Shown: positions 36,155-45,130 of the stretch, piece by piece
Layout of the letters: each line of letters begins with the position of its first letter
Numbering within the stretch: the first letter of the stretch is position 1
DNA from: Hyphomicrobiales bacterium
GTDB lineage: Bacteria > Pseudomonadota > Alphaproteobacteria > Rhizobiales > RI-29
Direction of reading: 5' to 3'
Assembly: GCA_016125495.1 (NCBI GenBank)
Contig: WGLQ01000025.1
Coordinates: forward strand, 1-64,000
DNA length: 64,000 nucleotides
Notes under the pieces: model-generated
Database searches by the model: none
Told to the model about the DNA's origin: nothing
What the model saw: only the letters and a program-made list of their open reading frames with translations
Translations under genes and position numbers: made by a program

Positions 36155-36511
36155 TCACGCGCGACGCTGCGGCGCGCGCACGATCCGGAACCCCAGGGCT
36201 TGAATCGCCTTCAATGTCTCGAGCGCCGTGCGCCGATCGTAGTCCTTTTCGCTTTCGGTGAGATCCGCGTAGGCGACGAGCCCGGGATGGGTCTTGGCGG
36301 CATCGTCACGGCGCGGGCCGTAGCGCCAGCCCTCCGAAATGCGCTGTGCCGCCCAATTGTCGTGTGTGCTCTCGGCAAGCCGTTCGGTGAGTTCGGCGAG
36401 CGCCGGACGCAGTGTCACGCCCGACGTGTCGATGGGCGCGGGCACATAGTCGGAGCGACGCGATGGCGAGGCGGATGCCGTGCGCCGCTTCGGGCCAGGT
36501 TTCGCCGCCAT
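36155..36511 (-). CDS. RyR-domain protein
   Basis: A 118-residue protein whose residues about 25-110 match the bacterial RyR (ryanodine receptor) domain: YVPAPIDTSGVTLRPALAELTERLAE, HDNWAAQRISEGWRYGPRRDDAAKTHPGLVAYADLTESEKDYDRRTALETLKAIQALGFRI. A basic leader (KPGPKRRTAS) precedes it. Bacterial RyR proteins often occur with nucleotide-signalling or defence genes, but role is unknown. ATG at 36511 follows AGGGGTGG; GTG at 36520 is an alternative. It overlaps no neighbour and sits 49 nt downstream of the CinA-like gene. Confidence 0.82.
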   Translation of the reverse strand: MAAKPGPKRRTASASPSRRSDYVPAPIDTSGVTLRPALAELTERLAESTHDNWAAQRISEGWRYGPRRDDAAKTHPGLVAYADLTESEKDYDRRTALETLKAIQALGFRIVRAPQRRA

Positions 36512-36560
36512 GCTCGCCACCCCCTATCCCGGCCTGTCGATCCGCGCACCCGGCAGCGAA

Positions 36561-37313
36561 TCAACTCTCGTTCGACGGGCAGATACCCATTGCGGCAAGG
36601 CGTCGCTTGAGGGCTGCGGCCGCATCGCAGAGGCGCTCCGGGTCGGGTGAGCGCAGAACCAGATTGGTGCAATACCGACCGTCGTCGACGTAGGGGTAGC
36701 TGCCCATCGGAACATCGGGAAAGTGCGACTGGGTTTCCCGCAGGGGAGCCGCCACGGCGCTCTCGGGGTGGCGCACGTCGAGCGTGAGCGAGCGCATCGG
36801 CCGCCCCTTGCGCAAGCGCGGAACGACACCCGCCAGCATCGCCTGCATGATGTTGGGAACGCCCGCCAAGACGATGACGTTCGCGACCATGAAACCGGGT
36901 GCGATCGAGACCGGATTGTCGATGAGTTCGGCCCCGGCCGGAATGCGCGCCATCCGCAATCGTGCCTCGGTCAGCTCCATGCCCCGGGCTTCATAGTAGG
37001 GTTGCATGAGCGCGAGCGCGCGCGGATCCACGTCGATCGCGAGGTTGAACGCCCGTGCGATGGCATCGGCCGTGATGTCGTCGTGGGTCGGCCCGATGCC
37101 GCCGGTGGTGAAGACGTAGTCGTAGCTGCCGCGAAGCGCATCGACGGCCGCGATGATCCGTTCGGCGACATCGGCGACGACCCGCACTTCTTCGAGCCGG
37201 ATCCCCGCCTCGTTGAGCACCTCGGCCACGTGGCCGATGTTCTTGTCCTTGGTGCGACCGGAGAGGATTTCATCGCCGATCACGAGGAGGGCGGCGGTCA
37301 CGATGTCGCTCAT
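36561..37313 (-). CDS. CinA/MoaB-like molybdopterin-binding domain protein
   Basis: A 250-residue protein made mainly of the MoCF_biosynth fold: LLVIGDEILSGRTKDKNIGHVAEVLNEAGI, YDYVFTTGGIGPTHDDITADAIARAF and NVIVLAGVPNIMQAMLAGVVPRLRKG. It resembles the N-terminal half of competence/damage-inducible CinA without its nicotinamide-nucleotide amidase domain; in CinA this half acts as an ADP-ribose pyrophosphatase. ATG at 37313, with GGGGGC upstream. It is divergent from sfsA. Confidence 0.9.
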   Translation of the reverse strand: MSDIVTAALLVIGDEILSGRTKDKNIGHVAEVLNEAGIRLEEVRVVADVAERIIAAVDALRGSYDYVFTTGGIGPTHDDITADAIARAFNLAIDVDPRALALMQPYYEARGMELTEARLRMARIPAGAELIDNPVSIAPGFMVANVIVLAGVPNIMQAMLAGVVPRLRKGRPMRSLTLDVRHPESAVAAPLRETQSHFPDVPMGSYPYVDDGRYCTNLVLRSPDPERLCDAAAALKRRLAAMGICPSNES

Positions 37314-37393
37314 GGCAGAAGCCCCCCACTCGCCACAGAAGCCGGGCGGTGCATGCCCTTGCCGAGGGCGATCCGGCCGGCCATAAGCACGGC

Positions 37394-38113
37394 ATGCGGT
37401 TCGAAACACCCCTCGTGCGTGGCACGCTCATCAAACGATATAAACGCTTCCTCGCCGATGTGGAACTCGACAGCGGCGAGGTGGTGACGGCAAGCGTGCC
37501 CAATACCGGGTCCATGCTCGGCCTAAAGGAGCCGGGGCTCGCCGTCTGGCTCTCGGTTTCCGACAGCGCGACACGCAAATACCGCCATACCTGGGAACTG
37601 GTGGAGCTTGCCGGGCGCCGGCCGGTCCACGTCGGCATCAACACCGGCCACCCCAATCGCCTCGTCGAGGAAGCGATCACCACCGGAACGATCACCGAGC
37701 TGGCGGGCGCAACGGCGATACGACGCGAGCAGCGCTACGGCGTGAACAGCCGGATCGATCTTCTCCTCGAGGCAGAGAACGGCGCGCTGACTTACGTCGA
37801 GGTCAAGAATGTCCACCTCTTGCGGGAAAGGGGCATCGCCGAGTTTCCCGACAGCGTCACCGAGCGCGGTGCCAAGCACCTCGGGGAACTCGCCGACATG
37901 GTCGCGGCCGGCCATCGCGCCGTGATGGTCTTTCTCATCCAACGCGGCGATTGCGATCGTATGGCGCTGGCCGGTGATATCGATCCGACCTATGCGCGCG
38001 AGTTCGCACGGGTCGCGCAAGCAGGCGTCGAAGCGCTGGCCTACGCCTGCGATGTCTCGCCCGAAGCGATCGTGGTCGCCCGCCCAGTCCCGATCATCTG
38101 TCCGACCGGCTGA
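37394..38113 (+). CDS. sfsA: SfsA family protein (sugar fermentation stimulation / nuclease-like)
   Basis: A 239-residue SfsA: an OB-like N-terminus (RFETPLVRGTLIKRYKRFLADVEL), VPNTGSMLGLKEPG, and a restriction-endonuclease-like core with DLLLE...LTYVEVKNVHL and FPDSVTERGAKHLGEL. The family binds DNA and resembles a PD-(D/E)XK nuclease, although its physiological role is debated. The ATG at 37394 gives the usual length; an in-frame start 45 nt earlier is less likely. Confidence 0.93.
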   Translation: MRFETPLVRGTLIKRYKRFLADVELDSGEVVTASVPNTGSMLGLKEPGLAVWLSVSDSATRKYRHTWELVELAGRRPVHVGINTGHPNRLVEEAITTGTITELAGATAIRREQRYGVNSRIDLLLEAENGALTYVEVKNVHLLRERGIAEFPDSVTERGAKHLGELADMVAAGHRAVMVFLIQRGDCDRMALAGDIDPTYAREFARVAQAGVEALAYACDVSPEAIVVARPVPIICPTG

Positions 38114-38258
38114 TATCAACGCCGGCTCGTTGCCCGGTTGCCAGCGGTCGCGATTGGCCCTACCTCTAGGGTGAAACGAGAACGGGTCCGGCCCGGAGAC
38201 GCCCGCCCGGGTCGGCGGGGTGCCGGTGGACGCTGCCACGACGCCGGAGGCACGGGCG

Positions 38259-39077
38259 ATGACAGCCACGCAAACCAGCAGCATGCGCGCGACGGAGGGC
38301 GGCATCCTGCTCCACGACGCCGCTGCCTTCGAAGGCATGCGCAAGGCCGGTCGTCTGGCAGCGGCGGCACTCGACATGCTCGTCGAGCACATCCGCCCGG
38401 GCGTCTCGACCGATAACATCGACGATCTCATCGTCGCCTTCGCCCTGGAACATGGTGCGGTCCCCGCGACCATGAACTACCGCGGCTACAAGCGCTCCTG
38501 CTGCACCTCCGTCAACCACGTCGTCTGCCATGGCATCCCGTCGCCCAAACCGTTGAAGGAGGGCGACATCATCAACATCGACGTCACCCTGATCGTCGAC
38601 GGCTGGCACGGCGACACCAGCCGGATGTATGCGGTCGGCGAAGTATCGCGACGCAGCGAACGGTTGATGGAGGTCACCTACGAGTGCCTCATGCTGGGCA
38701 TCGAGGCGGTCAAACCCGGCAACACCACCGGCCACATCGGCGAGGCCATTCAGCGCTATGCCGAGCAGCAGCGCTGCAGTGTGGTGCGTGATTTCTGCGG
38801 CCACGGCCTCGGGCGCGTCTTCCACGATCGCCCCAACATCCTGCACTACGGCACCGGCGGCGAAGGCCCTGTGCTGAAGCCCGGCATGCTCTTCACCATC
38901 GAGCCGATGATCAATCTGGGCCGGCCGCAGGTGAAGTTTCTCGCCGACGGCTGGACGGCGGTGACACGCGACCGTTCGCTTTCGGCCCAGTTCGAGCACA
39001 CGGTCGGCGTGACCGAAACCGGCTGCGAAATCTTCACGGTTTCACCAGCCGGTCTTCATCGGCCTCCCTATCGTTGA
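38259..39077 (+). CDS. map: Type I methionine aminopeptidase
   Basis: A 272-residue metalloprotease removing initiator methionine. Ligands and catalytic residues are visible: His in VVCHGIPS, Asp in NIDVTLIVDGWHGDTSRM (two), His in CGHGLGRVFHDRP, Glu in FTIEPMIN and Glu in FEHTVGV. ATG 38259 is preferred because GGAGG lies 9 nt upstream; a GTG at 38220 and an ATG at 38283 are other possible starts. It is 9 nt upstream of radC. Confidence 0.95.
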   Translation: MTATQTSSMRATEGGILLHDAAAFEGMRKAGRLAAAALDMLVEHIRPGVSTDNIDDLIVAFALEHGAVPATMNYRGYKRSCCTSVNHVVCHGIPSPKPLKEGDIINIDVTLIVDGWHGDTSRMYAVGEVSRRSERLMEVTYECLMLGIEAVKPGNTTGHIGEAIQRYAEQQRCSVVRDFCGHGLGRVFHDRPNILHYGTGGEGPVLKPGMLFTIEPMINLGRPQVKFLADGWTAVTRDRSLSAQFEHTVGVTETGCEIFTVSPAGLHRPPYR

Positions 39078-39086
39078 AGCATCGCC

Positions 39087-39842
39087 ATGCGCGAGGAGGT
39101 GCAAAAGGAGCTTGGCCTCGTCGCGGAGGTCTCCCCGTCGCCCACCGCCGAACGCGCCGCCACCAAGGAGCCCCCCCTTCACGCCGGTCACCGCGAGCGC
39201 CTGCGCCACCGTTTTCGGCAAGCCGGTGCCGACGCGTTCGCCGACTACGAGTTGCTCGAGCTGCTGCTCTTTCGGATCATTCCGCGCCAGGACACCAAAC
39301 CCATCGCCAAGCGGCTCATCGCGCGTTTCGGCTCCCTTGCCGAGGTGCTGAGCGCCCCCGCGAATCTGCTCTGCGAAGTCGAGGGGGTCGGCGAGACGAT
39401 CGCGCTCGAGCTGAAGATCGTGCGTGCCGCAGGCTTGCGCATGGCCCGCTTGGAGGCCCGTCGCCGGCCGGTGCTGGCGTCCTGGCAGAGTGTGCTCGAT
39501 TATTGTCACGCGGCGATGGCCTACGACACCCACGAACAGTTCTCGATCATTTTCCTCGACAAGAAAAACCAGGTGATCTGTGACGAGGTCCAGCAGCGCG
39601 GCACCGTCGATCACACGCCGGTGTATGTTCGCGAGGTGGTGCGGCGCGCACTCGAGCTCTCGGCGACCGCGATCATCCTCGTCCACAACCACCCTTCCGG
39701 CGATCCCAAGCCTTCGCGCGCCGACATCGAAATGACGCAGCGGATCATCGAGGCGGCCCAGACGATCGGCATCACCGTACACGACCACATCATCATCGGC
39801 CGCAACGGCCATGCCAGTCTGAAGAGCCTCGGCCACATCTGA
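39087..39842 (+). CDS. radC: RadC family JAB1/MPN metalloprotein
   Basis: A 251-residue RadC. An N-terminal helix-hairpin-helix region ([43 protein letters not shown]) is followed by the MPN domain with the JAMM-like motif [15 protein letters not shown]. Despite the name, a DNA repair role is not established. It follows map by 9 nt and is probably translated from the same message. Confidence 0.94.
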   Translation: MREEVQKELGLVAEVSPSPTAERAATKEPPLHAGHRERLRHRFRQAGADAFADYELLELLLFRIIPRQDTKPIAKRLIARFGSLAEVLSAPANLLCEVEGVGETIALELKIVRAAGLRMARLEARRRPVLASWQSVLDYCHAAMAYDTHEQFSIIFLDKKNQVICDEVQQRGTVDHTPVYVREVVRRALELSATAIILVHNHPSGDPKPSRADIEMTQRIIEAAQTIGITVHDHIIIGRNGHASLKSLGHI

Positions 39843-39887
39843 CGAGAGGTCACGCACGCCCACGGTCGGGCGGCTGGCCGACGCGCC

Positions 39888-40520
39888 TCAAGCGCTGAAC
39901 TGCTCGAGAATGGCGAGCGCCCGGCTTTTGGCCTGGGCGCGGTCGCAGTAGCCGCTCGTCACCACCTCGAACGGCGCGCCCGGCCGCCCGAGCAGCACGG
40001 TCGGAAAGCCCTGGATGCCGGTCTGCTGCGTGATCGCGAAATCGATCTGCGTGGCATCGTGCGTCGCCTCCATCTCGAAGGCATCGAGAAAGCTCGCCCT
40101 GTCGATTTCGAGCGAGCCGGCGGCGCCAGCCAGGACCTCGGCATCCGTAAGATCGAGGTTTTCCATGTAGAAGGCGCGATGGAGCGCCTTCAGCATCGCC
40201 CCCTGGAGGTCCGGTCGCAGCCCGCGCACCGTGACCACCGCGCGGCAGGCGGGCTCCGTGTCATAGACAAAGTCGTCGCGGTCGAAGAACGCGTGATTGA
40301 AGGGCTGGCCCGTACGCTCATGCACGTGCTGCCAGTGGCCGGCGATGTAGCGCTTCTGGGCCTCGTCCATTGGCTGCGTGCTGCCGGCCCTGAGGCCTCC
40401 CATGACGTAGCGGACCCGCGCCCGCCCCGAAACCAGCGCCGAAAGCTCCTCGAAGACCGGCGAAAACCCCCAGCACCAGGAGCACATAGGATCGGCGAAG
40501 TAGATCAGTTGCACGTTCAA
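39888..40520 (-). CDS. DsbA-family thioredoxin-fold protein (FrnE-like)
   Basis: A 210-residue protein starting with the beta strand VQLIYFADPMCSWCWGFSPVFEEL; the CSWC active-site motif is at C13-C16. The helical insert and cis-Pro segment (GIQGFPTVLLGR) near the end fit the DsbA/FrnE group. There is no signal peptide, so it is cytoplasmic, like FrnE. Role unknown, perhaps in thiol stress. It is 63 bp downstream of the secreted protease gene. Confidence 0.88.
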   Translation of the reverse strand: MNVQLIYFADPMCSWCWGFSPVFEELSALVSGRARVRYVMGGLRAGSTQPMDEAQKRYIAGHWQHVHERTGQPFNHAFFDRDDFVYDTEPACRAVVTVRGLRPDLQGAMLKALHRAFYMENLDLTDAEVLAGAAGSLEIDRASFLDAFEMEATHDATQIDFAITQQTGIQGFPTVLLGRPGAPFEVVTSGYCDRAQAKSRALAILEQFSA

Positions 40521-40583
40521 GATCCTCGCGTGCCGGACACACCGGCGGTATGCTGCCGACGCGACGGCAGGTGACAGCCCCGA

Positions 40584-41987
40584 TCAGCGCGGCCGAAGCA
40601 CATCCGATGCCGCCCCGCCGGCATAGGTGCCGCGAAGCACTCCATCGGGGCCGAGATCATAGATCACCGGCGTTGCGGCCCCCCAATCGACGACGAGTTG
40701 GTCGTTCCGCCACCGCCCGGTACCACGAAACACATCATTCGCGATATACCACGTAATCCTCACAAGTCCGCCGTTCTCCGTGATCACGGCGGTGCCGGTG
40801 TAGCGCGAGCCGTCGGGATTGCGCCCGCTGGACGTGTAGCGCCCGGCAAGTGCCCGGGGCGCGGAGGCCGGGGGGGCGGCATTCGCGGCTGGGGGCGCCG
40901 TGGTACCGCTCGTGGCTGGAGCGCTGGCGACCTGACCACCCGCGCCGCCCGCCTCGAGCGTGGCGAGACGCTCGCTCGCGAGGGCCGCCTGGACGGTATC
41001 GGGATAGTCGCGCACGAAGCGCTCGAGCGCAGCGCGGCTGCGGCTCTCCTTGAGGCTCTCCCAGACGGTGATCGCGTCGACCGACCGCGAGTTCCCTGCC
41101 GTGCCGGCCGGGGCGGGTGGCGTGGCAGCCGGCGCCCCCGATGCCCCCGATGCCTTGCGGTGTTCCTCGACGAGGCCGCTGATGATGGTCGAATGGCGCA
41201 TGATGCGCGAGAGCGGGATGGCAAAGTTGATGCTGTCGCGCTGCGAGCCGGCGTGATGGAGGGCAACCGCCGTGCGCGTTTCGGGATCGATGACCGGCGA
41301 GCCGGAATTGCCGGGCAGCGTGTCGCAGGTATGGCGCAGCTTGCCGTCCGCGATCGCCGGAGCCCCGCTCTTGCACTGTTCGCGGCTGATCCGCTGCGCG
41401 CCCTTCAAGGGATGCCCGATGATCCAGAGCGCATAGCTTTCCGGCAGCGGATCGGGCGCGCTGAGACCGATGAGACCATACTCGGCGCTCGGATTGCCGA
41501 ACACTTCGAGGAGGGAATAGTCGAGGGTGCGGTCGGTTTCGACCGGAATGGGGCTGACGGTGTAGGCCTTGGCGCCGTCCGTCACGCCCTCGACCGTGTA
41601 GCCCGCGACGAACTGCACCGCGTCGATCCGCTTGGCATTGGCACCGGGAATATCGACGATGCCGGGCACGCAGTGGTGGTTGGTCAGCAGATAGCGTTCC
41701 GAAACGATGAACGCTGTGCAGGGAAAGACCCCCGCATCCGTCAGCACGTCGAGCCGGCCGACCGCGCGCCCGAGCCGCACGAAGCTGGTCTGTGGCCCGT
41801 AACTCGAGATCAGCTCGTTGTTGTATGCGCCGATATTGGCCTCGAGCGACACGGCGCCGGCCACCGATTGGCGATCGGAGAGAACGATGCGCCCGAAGTC
41901 GCCGCGCGGCGCGGCCGGTGACGGGTCGGCGCGCCCCGGAACGGTGAATGCAATCACCACCAGCAACGAAAGGATCGCTCTCGACAT
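40584..41987 (-). CDS. Secreted trypsin-like serine protease
   Basis: A 467-residue exported S1-family protease. Signal peptide about 1-20 (ending TVPGRA); catalytic triad H105 in YLLTNHHCVPG, D156 in RTLDYSLLEV and S228 in CDTLPGNSGSPV. Cysteines C90/C106 and C205/C221 are placed to form the usual disulphides. A Pro/Ala-rich linker (about 280-395, with one helical segment) leads to a C-terminal beta domain of about 75 residues (RYTSSGRNPDGSRYTGTAVITENG). GGAGGTGA precedes the ATG at 41987. Confidence 0.88.
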   Translation of the reverse strand: MSRAILSLLVVIAFTVPGRADPSPAAPRGDFGRIVLSDRQSVAGAVSLEANIGAYNNELISSYGPQTSFVRLGRAVGRLDVLTDAGVFPCTAFIVSERYLLTNHHCVPGIVDIPGANAKRIDAVQFVAGYTVEGVTDGAKAYTVSPIPVETDRTLDYSLLEVFGNPSAEYGLIGLSAPDPLPESYALWIIGHPLKGAQRISREQCKSGAPAIADGKLRHTCDTLPGNSGSPVIDPETRTAVALHHAGSQRDSINFAIPLSRIMRHSTIISGLVEEHRKASGASGAPAATPPAPAGTAGNSRSVDAITVWESLKESRSRAALERFVRDYPDTVQAALASERLATLEAGGAGGQVASAPATSGTTAPPAANAAPPASAPRALAGRYTSSGRNPDGSRYTGTAVITENGGLVRITWYIANDVFRGTGRWRNDQLVVDWGAATPVIYDLGPDGVLRGTYAGGAASDVLRPR

Positions 41988-42166
41988 ACCGTCACCTCCA
42001 ACGGGCGGCTCGCCCGGGCCGTCTCCACCGCCGAGCATGATGGCACTGATTCGTGAAATGCCCGTTTGCCCTCGGCGCATCGACAGGCTGGCAGGGGAAC
42101 GCGGCAGCCGCACGGCAAGGCACAGCCGGCCACCAATTCTTCACCGCTCCCGCCTAATTTGTCGTC

Positions 42167-42820
42167 ATGGCCACCCTCTACGACATCAAGCCGCGCTTCC
42201 AGGCGCTCCTTCGCCCGCTCGTGCGCCGCCTCGCCGGGGCCGGGGTGACAGCGAACGCGGTCACGCTCGCGGCCGCCCTCCTCTCGCTCGCGCACGGCGC
42301 TTGGATCCTGTTGCAGCCCGCGAACCCTTGGCCACTCCTCCTCCTGCCGGCGAGCCTCCTTGCCCGCATGGCGCTCAATGCCATCGACGGAATGCTGGCC
42401 CGTGAGCACGGCCAGGCCTCGGCGTCGGGCGCCGTGCTCAACGAACTCGGCGACCTCATCAGCGATGCCGCACTCTATCTGCCGCTTGCGCTGGTCGCGG
42501 CTTTCCATGGTCCGCTGGTCGTCGCCATTGTCGCCCTCGGGCTGACGGGCGAGACGATGGGCATTCTGGCGCAAGCGCTCGGTGGCGTACGGCGCTACGA
42601 TGGCCCGCTCGGCAAATCGGACCGCGCGCTTGCCTTCGGCGCCCTCGCGCTCGTCGCCGGCTTCGGCCTGGCGGACGGAACATGGCTCGCCTGGCCGCTG
42701 GGATTGATGGCCCTTCTCGCCCTCGCAACCGTCATCAATCGGGCACGCGCGGCGGCTGCGGCCGGCGCCGCGAGCAGAGGCGGGGTGAAACGAGCCACGG
42801 ACGCAGGGGAGGGAAGATGA
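42167..42820 (+). CDS. YnbA-like CDP-alcohol phosphatidyltransferase
   Basis: A 217-residue membrane enzyme transferring a phosphatidyl group from CDP-diacylglycerol to an alcohol. The family motif reads DGMLAR (D74-R79), eight residues, then G88-AVL-N92-ELG-D96: the first aspartate of the canonical G-X3-D-X3-D is Asn92. E. coli YnbA carries the same substitution and the same opening (TLYDIKPRFQALLRP). Five or six membrane helices are visible. Its stop overlaps the next start by ATGA, so translation is coupled. The head group is unknown. Confidence 0.88.
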   Translation: MATLYDIKPRFQALLRPLVRRLAGAGVTANAVTLAAALLSLAHGAWILLQPANPWPLLLLPASLLARMALNAIDGMLAREHGQASASGAVLNELGDLISDAALYLPLALVAAFHGPLVVAIVALGLTGETMGILAQALGGVRRYDGPLGKSDRALAFGALALVAGFGLADGTWLAWPLGLMALLALATVINRARAAAAAGAASRGGVKRATDAGEGR

Positions 42821-43773
42821 CGGGAGAGCGAATTCTCGGCCTTGCCCCGCCCGCGTTCTGGGCGCTCGCGGCAGTCTACTGCGTGCTCGTTGCAGCGAGC
42901 TTTGCCACCCTCTGGCTCGAGCGGGGCCGGCCCGCCTCGCTGCCGGCGAGCGAGTTGCGCCAGCGGGTCCGCTCCTGGTGGCTGATGGTGGGCCTCTTCA
43001 CGCTCGTGGTGCTGGCTGGCCGCCTTGCGGCCATCGTGGCGATCGGCTTGGTTATCTTCCTCGCGCTCAAGGAATATCTTTCCCTGATCCCGACGCGTCG
43101 CGTCGAACGCGCGACGCTCCTCTGGGTCTATCTGACCATACCCATTCAGCTCACCTTCGCCTACCATGAGAACTACGAGCTGTTCATCGTGTTCGTTCCC
43201 GTCTGGGCTTATCTTTTCATCACCATGGCTCTCGTCCTCAGGGGCGAAACGCAGGGCTTCCTGCGCTCGGTCGGCATGATCAGCTGGGGCCTCATGATGA
43301 CGGTGTTCGCCTTGAGCCACCTCGGCTTCCTGCTGGTCGCGGGCGATCGGGTCATCCCGGTGGCGGGCGGCGCCGGACTGCTCTTCTTTCTCCTCTTCAT
43401 GACGCAGGCCAACGACGTCGCGCAATACGTCTGGGGCCGCAGCCTCGGGCGCCGCAAAATCCTGCCGACTGTCAGCCCCAACAAGACCTGGGAGGGTTTC
43501 CTCGGCGGCCTCGTGACGACAACGGTGCTTGCCGCCATCGCGGGACCGCTCCTCACCCCGATGCCGATCGCCTGGTCGGCGGCGGCCGGCGCCATGCTCG
43601 CAATCGCCGGCTTCCTCGGCGATGTCACCATGTCGGCACTGAAGCGCGACCTCGGCGTCAAGGACACCTCCGCCATGATCCCGGGCCACGGCGGCGTGCT
43701 CGACCGCCTCGACAGCCTGACCTTCGCAGCACCAGTGTTCACGCACGCCTATCGCTTTTTCTTCTTCCCGTGA
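42817..43773 (+). CDS. CdsA-like phosphatidate cytidylyltransferase (YnbB-like)
   Basis: A 318-residue polytopic enzyme forming CDP-diacylglycerol from phosphatidate and CTP. It carries the family signature SALKRDLGVKDTSAMIPGHG followed by GVLDRLDS, plus NDVAQYVWGRSLGRRKILP and SPNKTWEGFLGG. It starts within the ATGA overlap of the preceding gene. The pairing with a YnbA-type transferase mirrors E. coli ynbAB, so this is probably a dedicated second CDP-DAG synthase rather than the housekeeping one. Confidence 0.92.
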   Translation: MTGERILGLAPPAFWALAAVYCVLVAASFATLWLERGRPASLPASELRQRVRSWWLMVGLFTLVVLAGRLAAIVAIGLVIFLALKEYLSLIPTRRVERATLLWVYLTIPIQLTFAYHENYELFIVFVPVWAYLFITMALVLRGETQGFLRSVGMISWGLMMTVFALSHLGFLLVAGDRVIPVAGGAGLLFFLLFMTQANDVAQYVWGRSLGRRKILPTVSPNKTWEGFLGGLVTTTVLAAIAGPLLTPMPIAWSAAAGAMLAIAGFLGDVTMSALKRDLGVKDTSAMIPGHGGVLDRLDSLTFAAPVFTHAYRFFFFP

Positions 43774-43783
43774 GTTGAGCGCG

Positions 43784-44524
43784 ATGACGAGCGGACAAGC
43801 GAACGAGGAGACGAGACCTGGCCGGCCGCGGAACCCGGCCCCGGCGCCCGCCAACCCACCCGCCGGCGGCATCCCCTCCTGGCGAAGCCGGCAACTCAAG
43901 CGCGCCTTCTTTGCCCTCTTCGTTCGCCCGCTCATCCTCCTCGTCCTCGGCATCAACATGCGCCGCCGGCACCTGCTCCCGACCCGGGGACCCGGCATCA
44001 TCGTCGCCAACCACAACTCGCACCTCGACACCCTGACGCTCATGGCCCTGATGCCGCTCGGCCGGTTGCCCGAGGTGCGTCCGGTTGCGGCAGCCGACTA
44101 TTTCCTAGCCAACCGCTGGCTGCGCTTCATCGCACTCGATTTGCTCGGCATCCTGCCGATCGCGCGCGGCGGCATCGTCTCCAACCCCATCGCGCTCTGC
44201 CGCGAGGCGCTCGATCGGGGTGAGTTGCTGATCCTCTTTCCCGAAGGCAGCCGCGGCGATCCCGAGCGTCTCGCCGAATTCAAGAAGGGCATTTCACTCA
44301 TCGCCCGCAGCCGTCCCGACGTTCCGATCACCCCGGTTTTCCTCCATGGCCTCGGCAAGGCGCTGCCGAAGGGGTCGTTTCTGCTCGTGCCCTTCTTCTG
44401 CGATGCCTTCGTCGGCGAGCCAATCGTCTACCGCGATAGCGGCGGGCCCGACGAATTCATGGACCTCCTCGAGCGCCGGTTCCGCACGCTCGCGGCGGAG
44501 GGCAACTTCGAGCCCTGGGAGTGA
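43784..44524 (+). CDS. PlsC-like 1-acyl-glycerol-3-phosphate acyltransferase
   Basis: A 246-residue acyltransferase with the catalytic NHNSHLD box (H-X4-D), FPEGSRG and a C-terminal PVFLHGLGKALPKG segment. It would acylate lysophosphatidate to phosphatidate, the substrate of the CdsA-like enzyme. A Pro-rich N-terminus of about 35 residues and a short hydrophobic segment (about 46-60) precede the domain. ATG 43784 is chosen; TTG 43775 is possible. It lies 10 nt downstream of the CdsA-like gene. Confidence 0.9.
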   Translation: MTSGQANEETRPGRPRNPAPAPANPPAGGIPSWRSRQLKRAFFALFVRPLILLVLGINMRRRHLLPTRGPGIIVANHNSHLDTLTLMALMPLGRLPEVRPVAAADYFLANRWLRFIALDLLGILPIARGGIVSNPIALCREALDRGELLILFPEGSRGDPERLAEFKKGISLIARSRPDVPITPVFLHGLGKALPKGSFLLVPFFCDAFVGEPIVYRDSGGPDEFMDLLERRFRTLAAEGNFEPWE

Positions 44525-45075
44525 AGGCCGCGGCGTTCATCTGGGGGCTGGCGGAGGCAACCCTCTTCTTCGTCGTTCCCGATGTACTGGTGAGCGCGGT
44601 GGCGGCGCGCGGCGGCCCGCGACCGGGCCTCGTTGCCGGTCTTGCCGCCGCCCTCGGCGCGGCCCTCGGTGGCCTTATCATGTGGTTGCTCGCGCACCCG
44701 GGAGTCGGTCCCGGTGCCGGCCCGGTCTTTTCGTTCCTCGATGACGCGCTGCCTGCCATCTCGGGCACCATGATCGAAGGCGTGCGCACCGCGATGGCGG
44801 GCGATGGATGGTTCGCGGCCATGCTCGCCGGCGCCTTTTCCGGCACCCCATATAAACTCTATGCGACGGCGGCAGGCGAGACCGGCCTCGCCCCACTCCT
44901 CTTCGTCGCCGTCTCCGTGCCGGCGCGGTTGCTGCGCTTCGCCCTCGTCGTCGCGCTCGCGGCGGGCTTTGCGCGCATCGCCGGCCCACGCATCGGCGAG
45001 CGATCCGTTCTCGTCGTCCTCGCGCTCTTCTGGATCGGCTTTTATGCGCTCTTCTGGTCCCTCATGCCGAACTGA
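44521..45075 (+). CDS. Multi-pass membrane protein, possibly VTT/YqaA-like
   Basis: A 184-residue hydrophobic protein with about four or five helices and a central motif FSGTPYKLYATAAGETGL resembling the re-entrant loop of DedA/VTT and YqaA proteins, some of which are lipid scramblases or flippases. It starts with GTG inside the stop of the acyltransferase gene (GTGA overlap), so it belongs to the same operon. The family assignment is tentative. Confidence 0.7.
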   Translation: MKAAAFIWGLAEATLFFVVPDVLVSAVAARGGPRPGLVAGLAAALGAALGGLIMWLLAHPGVGPGAGPVFSFLDDALPAISGTMIEGVRTAMAGDGWFAAMLAGAFSGTPYKLYATAAGETGLAPLLFVAVSVPARLLRFALVVALAAGFARIAGPRIGERSVLVVLALFWIGFYALFWSLMPN

Positions 45076-45090
45076 GCGACCGCCCCGATG

Positions 45091-45116
45091 GCGGGCGATG
45101 GCACGCCATCGCCCGC
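45091..45116. terminator. Strong hairpin between convergent genes
   Basis: GCGGGCGATGG and CCATCGCCCGC form a perfect 11-bp stem with a CACG loop, 16 nt after the lipid-operon stop and between it and a convergent small gene. No T-tract follows on either strand, so it is a hairpin with terminator-like placement rather than a proven intrinsic terminator. Confidence 0.5.
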
Positions 45117-45130
45117 TTGCGGCATCGAGA

